64,000 bases of DNA, taken from the NCBI GenBank assembly GCA_001574975.1, contig KQ965742.1, positions 5,696-69,695 on the forward strand, read 5' to 3'. This stretch comes from Gonapodya prolifera JEL478 (taxonomy: Eukaryota > Monoblepharomycota > Monoblepharidomycetes > Monoblepharidales > Gonapodyaceae). Positions 1 to 10,018 of the stretch are shown here, one piece after another. Under the pieces are notes generated by a model. It worked only from the letters and a program-made list of their open reading frames with translations. It was not told where the DNA came from and ran no database searches. The number at the start of each line of letters is the position of its first letter. Within the stretch, counting starts at the first letter, position 1. The translations under genes and the position numbers were made by a program.

Positions 1-549
1 ATTTAGGACTCGTCGTTGGAGTGCGACGGCGAAGGCAGGAACTGAAGAAAGTGAAACGGACAGTCAGTGTGTTTTTGCCACGGAACGGGACAAAGGACAG
101 GACGAGGTGCCTTGCGAGTGGCGTCCACGAGCGCGCACCTTGGAAACGGTCCGGTGGTCTATCGACCTCGGAACGGCCAACGACTCGCCGACGGAATGGG
201 AGGTGTAACGAGCAGGAGTTGTGGAAGGACAGTCTAGGATGTCGTAACCCAAAAAAATAGAGTCGTACACGTGTATGTTCGTTACGAATATAGTGAGGGC
301 TTTCAGCCAGACATGCATTTGTTGCAAATCTCCTGAGTGTGAGGGCGAAAGACTTGTTGCGGAGTAAAGATTCGCGAAAGATGGGAACTGATAGCAAATC
401 AGCAGAGAAATAGTATTCATCAACACGAAAGGTTGCAATGTCAATTATACCACAAAGTTCGTCTAAGTTGCAAATTAATTCCCACATTGACATTACACCA
501 CACACACGTTCCGAAACTTCCCAAAAAAGTAGTCCCGCGGAGATCGTAT
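1..549. other. Left-edge stretch without a supported gene
   Basis: Short overlapping open frames exist on both strands but none shows a recognisable domain or a convincing splice structure. The stretch lies downstream of the GRAM-VASt gene that ends at 550 and could hold its 3' UTR. Confidence 0.4.
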
Positions 550-3500
550 TCACAGGTTGCACTTCTCAAAAACACTCAGACGGTCCTGGACATCCGCCAG
601 CTCTGTCCGCAATTGCCGGACTTCCACCTCGAGTAGTCGGACGGCATCAAAATTACGCGACATCTCTGTCAGTGCGCGCGCGAGCTGGCAGTTGCCGTCG
701 CAAGCGGGCTCGCCGCCGTCGCGACGCGAGGAGGAAAGAGTGAAGCGGCTCAGTTGCGGGAACCCCAGTATCCCTTGGGCGAGCATGACGCCCAGACATA
801 CAACCACAACCACCGCCAGAATATGGAGTAGCGAGAAACCCCCCCACGTGTCGCCAAGACGCCTATCGTGTGTGTGCTTCCTCACCGACCCCGCCAACAC
901 ACCAGGCTCGTCAAACGTCGTTTCGTCGCTCTCGGTCCGTATAGACTCAGTCCCATCACCGCGCGACTGACGCCGCCCGGTGCTCGTGCTGGAGTCCGTG
1001 GACTGCGCGAGCGTCGACCTCCGAAAGTGCGCCTCCATCTCAACCATGAGCCGCCTTGCGTAATCTCTCTGGCCCTCGTGGATACTCTTAACAAGTTGGC
1101 CTGCACGGACAGTCGGGCGTGACAAGGGAATAGGTTTAGGTGGTGAGAAATGCGGGATTTAAGGGCCAATTCGATACCTCACCACTCACCAGTGATCCAC
1201 ACCTGCTTCTGCACGTCAACGCGCATCGTGAGCAACATGCGTGTACGCCCGTCTCCGAGACTGGTGATGCAATACCGGCTCTCGATGGTGAACGTGTCGC
1301 CGTATGGGATTTTAGGAGTTTGTACAGACGTGTTGACAACGTAGACCCTAGAGGAGCGGGTAGGCGGGAAGGGGCGGGAGATAATTCGTGAAAATGAGGA
1401 ACCGTGCATGCGAGACAACAAGTCGAAACTCACCCCTCTTCGCATCGCGATATGGTTTGACGCTCGTAGCACACGGCCTTTGACACTTTTTTGACGTCAA
1501 GCGCGGCACATTGTGAGATCATTCCATGCGCACGTTCGATTGGCTCACTCACCCATCGGAACCTTCACACTATACTCCAACGTCCGGGTCGTCCACGACG
1601 CAATATCGTCCTTCTCCGACGACGCCCCCCCGTCGTCACCTCCGGCGGCTCGCGTCCACGCCAGTGGCGCTCCAATCTCGGACCCGATCTGCCGCGACGC
1701 AGCAAGCCAGGGCTGGCACGCGCGCTCGGACTCGCCAAACACGGCCAGGAAGACATCTCGCGGAGCCGCGGTCATGTCGCGGTCTACAAGCACCGTCGAG
1801 TGGTGGTTTGCGCAGCCACATTCCCCCTTGGGCAGGGGCGAGGGAGAGGTGGGCCCCGACATGGCCGGGTACGAGGGCGACTGGGCGTGCACGGACCCGG
1901 ACCCGCCACTCTCGCCGATGGGGTTAAGTGTCTGCTCGAGATCACGCGCGGTCGTGGGGCGCGGGAGCGTCGAGCGTCCCGCCGCCGCCCCCGTTCCCGC
2001 GGGCTGGTCGGAGAAGGACCGGGTGTGTCCCTCGACGGGTTCCGATGCCGAGCGGGAGCGGCCCTGTGTGGGCGCATGCGACAGTGGGGGGAGTGAAAGG
2101 GCGGCGTAGCTCGCCATGGCGGCTTTGTAGGCCTTTTCACGGTCGGTGGCGAAGAAGTTGGAAAAGATGAACTGGGGATGGGGGTGGTCGGTGGGTGGTG
2201 GAATTGCGAGGCTCCGCAATACGAATCCGCACGCGTACTCACAACGCAATCCGTCCGATCAATAACCCGCATGGCATTAATATGCCGCACAGACTTCATA
2301 CTCTCCAGGACCGTGATGTCACGAAACGGGATGACGAGTTTGGAAACGGTGTTGAAGGCGCGGGCGCGGAAGCACTAAGGTGAGGGCAGGGAAGGGAAGG
2401 GGGGAGTGTGTGTGGTGAGGAGAGTCAAACGAGGAATACAAAGTGTAAGGAGACGCCGCTCCACGGCCATCTGGCGCAAGTCACAGTCCCTCATAACGCT
2501 TTGTGGAGAATTCGCCTCCGGCGGACAGTCTCGGTCAGCGCCTTACGGCACCTTGGACCTCAATTGACAGCCTCGATCAGCGCTATCGCACTTAGGCCTT
2601 GGTGTCCTCCCTTCGCTCGCACCACCCACACTCACCAGGTACAAATCCGTAATGTACAAATTCCCCCTCAGGTACGGCGCCTTATTCCCATACGTGCACG
2701 AAAACCCTATTCATTGTTCATCATCAACGACAAACGACAAACGGCAAAGGGTCAGCGCGGCACGATACGGCGCAATGCAAAACGACAGGCCGCCAGTGCA
2801 GGTACAAAGTGCACACAAAGAGGGGGGGCGGGGGGTGCGCGCCTGGACTGCCGCCTGTCGCCTGCCGACTCAGCACTTCTTACTCACGTTCGAGCGTCTT
2901 CAACTCCGTGGCGTCTTTGAGCTCTGGAAAGCGGCGGTAGAAGAGCGCGATGGAGTCTTCGGGTGTGGGTGAGAGAAGGCTGCGGGAGTGATAGGAGTGG
3001 GCAGTGAGTGGACGCAGTGGGGAAGGGGAGGGTAAGGGAAGGGGAATGGGGAAGGGGAAGGGGATGGGTGGTGTGAATTGGTGCGCCGGAACCTTCGCAT
3101 CCGGCAGACTCTCCTCTGTCAGCACTTGGCGCTGAGGCCTCGTTCTCGCTCCGCGTGGTGTATTCCCCTCCGCGGGTACTTCCCCTCGGGCAGAAGAATA
3201 CACTCTGCGGAGAAACTCCCCATCCAGCAGAAGAATGAAGAATAGAAATAAAGACCTCTGCGACCCTCCTCCATCGCTCACTGTGTACGCACTTGAACAG
3301 GGGCGTCTTTGGCTTCTCGCTTTGCCCGCTGCTACTGTCTTTACTCGTCGCCGAGGCCTCGCTCCTCGGTAGGCTGGGCAGTCGTGCACCTTCGTCGGTC
3401 TGAGGATTGAGTTTCGAGGTCGAGAAGGGAGGAGGGTGCAGTTTTTGCATTGAGTTTGTGAGCTCGGGCATGAGAAGGAGACCTGGCATTGCATTGCACT

Positions 3501-3745
3501 GACGTCGATTGACTTTTACGCACCTCGCTCGCCGCCCTGTCATGCTCGCTCCTCTCATCCGCCGACATCTCCGAGTCCGTGAGCGTGAGGATGCCCGCTG
3601 CTGATGGCGGTCTGGAGGTGGAGGTGGAGGTGGAGGTTGGGAGGAGAGGCAGCGGGGGAATGTCCGGAGAGGGAGCGGAGGACGAGGCAGCGCCCCCGTC
3701 GGGAGTTTCGAGGGATGGAGCTGCGGGGGCGACGAGGGAAGCCAT
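550..3745 (-). CDS. GRAM-VASt domain membrane protein (Lam/Ysp2/Aster-like sterol transfer protein)
   Basis: Multi-exon gene read from ATG at 3745 to the stop at 550. After a Ser/Pro/Thr-rich start (a run of Thr-Ser pairs comes from a GGAGGT repeat near 3612-3635), successive exons give a GRAM domain: FYRRFPELKDATELKTLE near 2900, YGNKAPYLRGNLYITDLYL near 2660, VSKLVIPFRDITVLESMK near 2330, and FIFSNFFATDREKAYKAAM near 2170. A Ser-rich linker then leads to a VASt domain (CITSLGDGRTRMLLTMRVDV near 1250, KSIHEGQRDYARRL near 1080). A single transmembrane helix (LLHILAVVVVVCLGVML, about 800) and a C-terminal coiled coil follow. Family knowledge: such proteins sit in the ER at membrane contact sites and move sterols. 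Introns phase correctly where checked, for example GTGAGT..CAG between VWITG and QLVKSI. Exact exon ends in the 2.9-3.5 kb part are uncertain. Confidence 0.8.
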
Positions 3746-4281
3746 GCAGATGTGGATGCTGGATGGAGCGTGAGAGTGGGAGTGGACGTGCGGCCGGGTC
3801 AGGCGAGTGGGACGGGAGCGCGAAGAGTGCCTGACTTCGCGGGAATGGCCGTTGCGCAGGCAGCGTGCAGCGCAGGAGAGAGTGCGCGCGAAGAAAACAG
3901 AGCGGCGACACGCGACGCGCGATGCAAATGGTCGGCAGATTCGGGGAAACGCATTAGAGGCAAAGAAGGTTCTCCCGCGCGAGGCAGAGTTCACCCGTGC
4001 CAGAGAGTTCAGCCGGTATCTTACAAATCCGGAGCATGTTTTGTGTTCTTCCGTGGCTGGAGGAGACAACGCTTCTTGCCAAGCTCAGCCCCTGCGGTCT
4101 GTGGTGAAACGTGCGTCAATTGCATGCCGCTCTCTCTGCGTCGAGACTCTTTGTTGGCCCCACAACCAGGTTGTAGCATACCGCGATGGCACCTTCTCCC
4201 TTCTCTTCCTTCTCTTAGTAACGTTCTGGTTCTGGCCACGGCAGTACGAAGTGCGAGATTGTGCTATTCACACTTCACACT

Positions 4282-5178
4282 TCACACACCATACACCTGC
4301 CCGTAATACTTCCCACCATAATACCACAACGCGCCCGCCCCGACGCCCGTCAGCACGGTCGGTACGGGCGCCTTGCCACCCGAACGGACCGCGCGCGGCG
4401 CCATCGCCGCCGTGAGGAGGAGCGACGTGGCCGTGGCCAGTTCGACCCCGCCGGATTTGTTGGCGTTGATGAGGTAGCTGTGGGGAGAGATGGGTGCGAG
4501 GGGTTGGTGAGGCGAGCGGCGGAGCGGAGAGGGGAGTGGAGTGGAGAAGCAAAGGCAGCCGCGAGGGTTCCGTAACGTGAGCGGCAAGAAAAAGTGAGGG
4601 CCGAGAGGACAGGAGTGTGAGCGACAAGAAAAAGTGAGGGCAGAGAGGTCAGGAGCGTGAGCGCCATTACCATGAGATATGGTCACGAAGAAACAAAGTC
4701 GGGTCCGAGAGGTCAGTTTATCGCAACAGTTCGTTGTAAAGCCACGAAGCAAGCACTCACGCTGCCGCTCCATACAACACTCCGACTGCTCCCCACATCC
4801 CCCAGCGCGGCCACAATTTCATTATTCAAGTTCACATTCGATTCGGACACCCGGTCGGTCCGGTTCGGATAAGAGGGCGAATCGCGTCAACGTCAACCTC
4901 GTTCTCCACCACCAAACCGAAACCGCAGCGTTCCTCACAGCTAACACCCGCAATCAGCGACGGTCTCGACCCGCTCTTGGCGTACCCAATGATACCACCC
5001 GCCGTGGCTGGATGGATGTCATTTCCATTTTCCATTTTTCAGTTTCCAGTGCGTGATTGGGGATCGAACGTTGGGCAAGAGTTACGATGAGGAGAGGAAC
5101 AGGAAAAGGGGAAGGGCGGGACTCACTGATGGCGCTGAGCGCGAACGCGGGGTGCGCGGATCCGGTGACGGTGGTCAT
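4282..5178 (-). CDS. TMEM14 family (UPF0136) small membrane protein
   Basis: Four exons from ATG 5178 (MTTVTGSAHPAFALSA) to stop 4282. Exon 2 carries the family hallmark GGIIGYAKSGSRPSLIAG. Exon 3 gives GAVGVLYGAAA and exon 4 the third and fourth helices with SGGVELATATSLLL, RSGGKAPVP and a Tyr/Gly-rich end (YYGGKYYGQVYGV). The first splice is phase 1 (ATC A, then CC ACG GCG) and keeps the frame. Family knowledge: TMEM14 proteins have about 100 residues and four short helices; TMEM14C acts in mitochondrial porphyrin export in animals, but fungal members are poorly characterised, so the substrate here is unknown. The intron between exons 3 and 4 holds a 40-bp tandem repeat (4577-4656). Confidence 0.8.
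4577..4656. repeat. 40-bp tandem duplication in a TMEM14 intron
   Basis: Two 40-bp units (4577-4616 and 4617-4656), each starting GTGAGCG and containing CAAGAAAAAGTGAGGG, differ at only a few positions; a third partial unit (GTGAGCG) follows at 4657. It lies between exons 3 and 4 of the TMEM14 gene. Each unit begins with a GTGAGC that resembles a splice donor on the + strand, but the gene runs on the - strand, so this is probably coincidental. Confidence 0.85.
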
Positions 5179-6700
5179 TGCTGGGTGAGTGGGATGTGCG
5201 AGAGGTGGAACGTGTCGGTGCGGGAGAACCCGTTTTTCAGCACCACTGCTTTTCCACCCCTTCCACCAACACTGCTTATCCTCAACTGTCTCTAAACCCC
5301 GCGCGCGAGAGGTTTGTGCCGACAAGACGTAGCTGTTCTTTGGGGCTGCGAAGGAGAGAGATTCCTGAGCAACTCGTTTGGCACCAGAGTGCCATCACGC
5401 AGAGCGCCAGCCCGGCCATCACTTCACCTTAGCTGCAACGACAGCAACAGCTCCACTGCCATAGTTTGCTCGACAAGCCGGGTTGGCTGAGGAACTCTCT
5501 CGCACCTCTTGGCATCGACGACAGCAAAGAAAACAACATGTGCCAGAGGCACTTACGAACTCGCACGTGCGGCGTCCAGCGACAGGAAGCAGCGATAGTT
5601 AGTTTGTTCGCGATACAGTTTCGAGGCTCTGGACATGTGAAGGAGCGCTCGGAATCGGTTTTGGCCACACAACCGCGGTCTTAAACACGCAGTGTTCTGG
5701 TTTCCACTGCTGGTCGAAACGCGGTGAATGGCTCTTGGGATGTCCCTTGACCGAGTAAGAGCATTCGGCTACGCAGGCCACCTGTTTCTCTTCCATACTT
5801 TCCACTCGGGGAATATTGGCATCCGATGTGTAGCGAATGTCAGCCTTCTTTCATTTGGACATTTGCAACAAAATTTACGAAGTGGTTTTCCAACATTTCA
5901 ACCTTCCTTTTTCAACATTCGCAGCCCATGATAAGGCCATTTCAGCTGCTCGTCACCAATGTTGCGGGGTGCTACGAGGCACAAATTTGAGCACGTAGAA
6001 ACGACATGGCTCCTCAGAATAACGCTGCATATTTTTGTTGTCCGTGAGTGCGATGTTGAAATGTCCCTTCCGGAGTTTACAACGCGCTGGGGTTATGTTC
6101 AATCACATGTCCACACACTCCGCTACTGTGATTTCGCTCAACATATCGTGAGGTCCATAGCCATTGTAAACAAGTACATCAATAACGTGGTGAACTACAT
6201 TCGTGGGAAACGATAATCGCGGCCGTTCGGCGGAAGAAAATGACCGATCCAGCAAATGTGAATTGGATGTTGCTTCAAGGACATCGAATTGCTTTTCTAT
6301 TCATGTGGAAACTCAGGTGGTTCACTTTGCGGTTCCTCTTGAATGCACTTTCCCAGAATCTCACCGAGGGTCTAAGGACGACATGAGCGTTACGAAATGA
6401 AGAGGAGGAAGTGGGCAACTGAGCCCCCTTGCAATCAAACGTCGTTCAAGATCCACTCAGTTGGCCCGAACCATGTCCCATCAACTCCATTCCATTCAAT
6501 CTTTTGATCAGTAGCAACCAGCCTAATGTCCGGCCCTCTTAAACCGTCCCACTTTGATGCAAGCTTATTATGGTGGAGCTCGCCCCCCTGGTATCATATA
6601 GCATTGCACTGGGATGATCACAAACACAATGAATAAATAAGGCTGCGTACATGTGTAAGCGACGTTCGAGCAAGTCCATCATTCCGGTTCCCTTCCCGCA
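5179..6700. other. Gene-poor stretch between TMEM14 and the protease relic
   Basis: No domain, splice chain or repeat recognised. One + strand open frame at 5959-6216 (85 codons) has no family resemblance and lies in more AT-rich sequence. I consider the stretch intergenic. Confidence 0.4.
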
Positions 6701-7743
6701 TCAGTGCTTGTGTGCCTCCGCGTTCACCTTTTCCAGCGTCTTGCAAATCCACGGCGCGACCGAGCTCACTCTTGTGACCACTGCCGGCGCATTCATGTCG
6801 CCGCAGTTGGTCGGTCCGAAGCTGGTGATGCCCCACATCTTTCCATATGCGACGACGGGACCACCAGAGTCCCCAACGCACACTGCCGTGCGGTATCCAA
6901 CCGGCATGGACACACCCAGGACGCAACCGACGTTGTCGCGCGTGTTCTTTTTCAAAGGCCAGTATCTCTCGCAGTCGTAGTTGTTGTTCATTCGCAGCGT
7001 TGTGATCTGTGGAACATCTGGGTAAGTCCCATTGTCGTAACTGTCGCCCCCGATGTTTGTCGCGCCCCAACCAAGAGCTTCTGTGCGTTGCCCAAGAAAG
7101 GGGAAGTACCGATCGGTGTTGATCGGTAAAGGGGTAATGTTGTCAACCCTGCGAGTCTCGGTCACGAAAAAGGTCTCATTTGAGGTGCAACGTATCGCTT
7201 CAGCACCCAAAGTGCAGCGTCGAAACCTCCGACAGGCATCCCGTAATTCTCTTGTTCGCGAGTGTCTTGTTGAACTTTGGGTGCACATACACCGCCGTTA
7301 CGTCCATTTGTCTGCAAGTTTTGTCGTCGCCGCAAGGCATTGACGCGTTACTGGCGCCAACAAAAGCGCGTCGAGAAATTGCACCGTCGTTGGGTTGACC
7401 GCAGTGCGCAGCGGTAAGGACGACGGGAGCAGGCGAGTTTTAAATGAGACTGCCGGTGCACGAGGGGTAGGTCTTCTCGTGTGCAGAAGGGTCCACGCGA
7501 GTGGTGGCGAGGAAAGAGAGGTATTGGTTCTTGCCCACGTCGACGTTTGCGCCACCGACAATGCTTGTTGGAAGATTTCTGGTCAACGGGAGAAGGAGGG
7601 GAATGAAAAATGACATCGCACTACTAACGCGTTGACCCCTTCAAACCGGCCTCTGCGACTCCTGGACCAATTACTAGCGCCGCAAGCAGGGAGGCCAGTA
7701 GCGTGGCAAGCAAGCTCTTTGTTTTCCGGCCGGTAGTTCCCAT
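6701..7743 (-). pseudogene. Trypsin/chymotrypsin-like (S1A) serine protease, disrupted
   Basis: ATG at 7743 opens a signal-peptide-like segment (LLATLLASLLAALVIGPGVAEA). After an intron the protease domain reads IVGGANVDVGKNQ, then CTGSLI, an in-frame TAA near 7440, and VVLTAAHC with the catalytic His. The frame shifts near 7245 just before FDAALWVLKRYV (catalytic Asp) and again near 7175 before VDNITPLPINTDRYF. The last segment is open to the stop at 6701 and holds VCVGDSGGPVV (catalytic Ser) and GITSFG. All three catalytic residues survive, but in three reading frames, with one nonsense codon. The residue six before the catalytic Ser (position 189) is Ala, not the Asp of trypsins, so the ancestor was probably not trypsin-specific. 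Sequencing errors could mimic the shifts; an intron cannot, because the homologous blocks abut or overlap. Confidence 0.8.
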
Positions 7744-8489
7744 CGCGACGAATGAATCAATGCCGCCCCGAAATGGAAGAGAAGGTTCTCCAGGTTTGCA
7801 AGACATGCCCTTTTTATCATCGCTGTTTGTCAAACCTTGAGGGTGGCGACTGCACTTTTCTCGAGAAAAATGTAAAACGATTAGGAGTGCCGTCAAGTGC
7901 TTGTACCACTGCGGGCAATTACATTGGACAGGTGCAGTTTTGCACCTATAAGTTGACGTTGTTGTGAGGATTGGGTGTAGCAGGCGGATAGCCCGGAGTG
8001 GGCGGTTTCAGGAAAAATGGTTGGCATCTTTGTATTAGTGGGGCATATCTTGCGATGAACCGATTGGGGTGAGAGCAGGTCAATGCCAATTCAACCCATC
8101 GGTTTGCAACAGGTCAGGTGTTGGGGTGTTGCCGTGGCCACGTCAAGGAGCCACCCTCCATATCCTTGGAGAACTTTGTTCACACCCATGCTCAAATAAT
8201 GAATAAAAGCAAGGAAAAAGCCTTCCCCGTGTTTTCTCACTGTTCTCCACGCCAACAGAGCCTGGCCTTTCTCTCGAAACTAACTCGCACAGGCGAAGTC
8301 GAGTACCGAACAATCATGAGCTGCTCAGCACATACACTAGTGGTTTCAGCGCAGTATTATATTAGATTTTTCGGCTATGTACAAGAAATTGGATCAAGGT
8401 GATGCAGGATATCGGCATGAGATACTTGCAAATTTTTCGAGAGATTACCGCGCTAGCTGCGACTAGTTTGGGAATATTACACAGAGGTG
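7744..8489. other. Intergenic stretch
   Basis: No gene, RNA or repeat recognised between the protease relic and the hypothetical gene at 8490. Confidence 0.4.
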
Positions 8490-9302
8490 CTAAAGACTTC
8501 CCCTGGAAGTGTTCTGTCGCGACTCGGGCGGAGCTGACGAGTGTCGCGTTCGGTCTCGGATTCCGATGTAATGACCGTCGGGACGCTCCTTCCAGTCCTT
8601 ATCCGATGGTGCTTCCTGAATTTCGATGCGATCTCTCGTGGAGAATTCAAGTGGTGAATCGGGTGGTGTCCATTCGCTCTGTTCACCCAGCTGCACTGAA
8701 TGATGAGGATCTCGTTGTTCCAAAACGTGGAGTGGTTCACTGTTGGTATCTCCAAGATGTTGCCCTGAGCCCTGAAGTAGGTCTTTGATGGTCAGGGCAA
8801 GCGGGGGGAGAGGTGTGAGGCCATCATCGGCGTCGACGAGCTCCATGGAACCCGACTCCATTTGGATTTCATCGGGAAGCAGTGCGTCAAGGTGTATGAT
8901 GGGTGCAAAAAGTGGGGAAGGGGGGATATTCCTATGTCGCGGGTTCCGGGAAACAAAAGGTGTGGCAGGGGACATTGACTGAAGAGGCTGCAGCTGGTCC
9001 CCCGATGCAGAGGGAGGAAGTATACCGAGAACCTCGAGTTGGAAATGTTTGAACTCGGATGGGGGGAGTGGTTCAGAAGCCTCCAATACCGGTGATCCAG
9101 CCGGAATCCGAGGGGAGCCAATCAGATTGTTATATCCCAGAAACAGTGGAGAGGCAGGTTCTGATCGCTTGCTATCCACTTGTTTGCACCGCTCCGAGCA
9201 GTATATCGACTTGGTTGAGACATAGTCGTCGGGTTGGGGGATCAGAAAGAGAAATCGCAAGACATTGTCGTCGGGTTGGGGAGTCAGGAAGAGAAATCGC
9301 AT
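8490..9302 (-). CDS. Hypothetical protein, Pro/Ser/Asp-rich, with a duplicated N-terminal 14-mer
   Basis: An uninterrupted frame of 270 codons from ATG 9302 to the stop at 8490. I recognise no domain. The first 28 residues are two copies of a 14-residue unit (RFLFLTPQPDDNV then RFLFLIPQPDDYV), produced by a 42-bp DNA duplication at 9219-9302. The rest is rich in Pro, Ser and acidic residues, as in disordered proteins. The frame is long for chance, but there is no homology or splice support and it may be one exon of a larger gene or spurious. Confidence 0.35.
   Translation of the reverse strand: MRFLFLTPQPDDNVLRFLFLIPQPDDYVSTKSIYCSERCKQVDSKRSEPASPLFLGYNNLIGSPRIPAGSPVLEASEPLPPSEFKHFQLEVLGILPPSASGDQLQPLQSMSPATPFVSRNPRHRNIPPSPLFAPIIHLDALLPDEIQMESGSMELVDADDGLTPLPPLALTIKDLLQGSGQHLGDTNSEPLHVLEQRDPHHSVQLGEQSEWTPPDSPLEFSTRDRIEIQEAPSDKDWKERPDGHYIGIRDRTRHSSAPPESRQNTSRGSL
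9219..9302. repeat. 42-bp imperfect tandem duplication
   Basis: Units 9219-9260 and 9261-9302 both start GACAT-GTCGTCGGGTTGGGG and end AAGAGAAATCGCA, with a few mismatches. The unit length is a multiple of three, so the duplication is silent for the frame of the hypothetical gene ending at 8490. Confidence 0.85.
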
Positions 9303-10018
9303 GCTGGAGCACCGCGACCATTCACCTCAGAGTTCGAACATCGCTGGCCACACTCCGCGCACCACTCAACGAAATAGTCCATCTGTACTGGTGAGACGAT
9401 GCAGTGTCATGCAATTTGGATGGGGTTCGATAACAAGGCCTCAGCGAAGTTCGCTGACACGTTGATGCCACGTTTTTGATAGAGAAAAAGCATGCCATAT
9501 ATATGCAGAAACGTGAGCACGCACTTTGAAGATCATCTCCAAAGCTTAATTACATATGTCTGACTGTAGTTGGTGCAAAAGCAGATGACAATAACTCGGT
9601 TGGCAGAACAACTTCGGACCGCGAACTGGTGAGAAGTCAGACTGATGAAACTCAGGTCAAGAATATCGTGGTGTCAGCTTTTTATGGTCCTGGGTGCAAG
9701 AACTGAACTCCACTTGCTTTGATTCCTTTGGGTACTTTACATCACCATTGACTGTGCTCTTTGGGTCCCCATTGGGTTTCGAGACAACCCGATTTACCAT
9801 TCCCTCTTGATTCACTCACTTCTTACTTTTGGAGTCGTGTCGAAGTGACCCTGGCCCAACAGAAAGAAGCCAGTCTGAGCTACAGAAGGATAAAGTTGTG
9901 GCCACAGAAATTTTTACCCACCGTTTCGTTCTTTCTATTTCTCCCTGTTTAAGTGCTGCTCGGTCTCCTTTATCTCTTCTGTATCGCCCCGTCTCTCCAT
10001 TCCCTTCCACTGGTCGAC
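9303..10018. other. Intergenic region upstream of ATG7
   Basis: No gene recognised. The part nearest 10018 is pyrimidine-rich and likely carries the ATG7 promoter and 5' UTR; no specific factor site can be assigned. Confidence 0.4.

Noticed and set aside
3610-3636. GGAGGT hexanucleotide repeat as a regulatory element
   Set aside because: It is inside exon 1 of the GRAM-VASt gene and simply encodes a Thr-Ser run.
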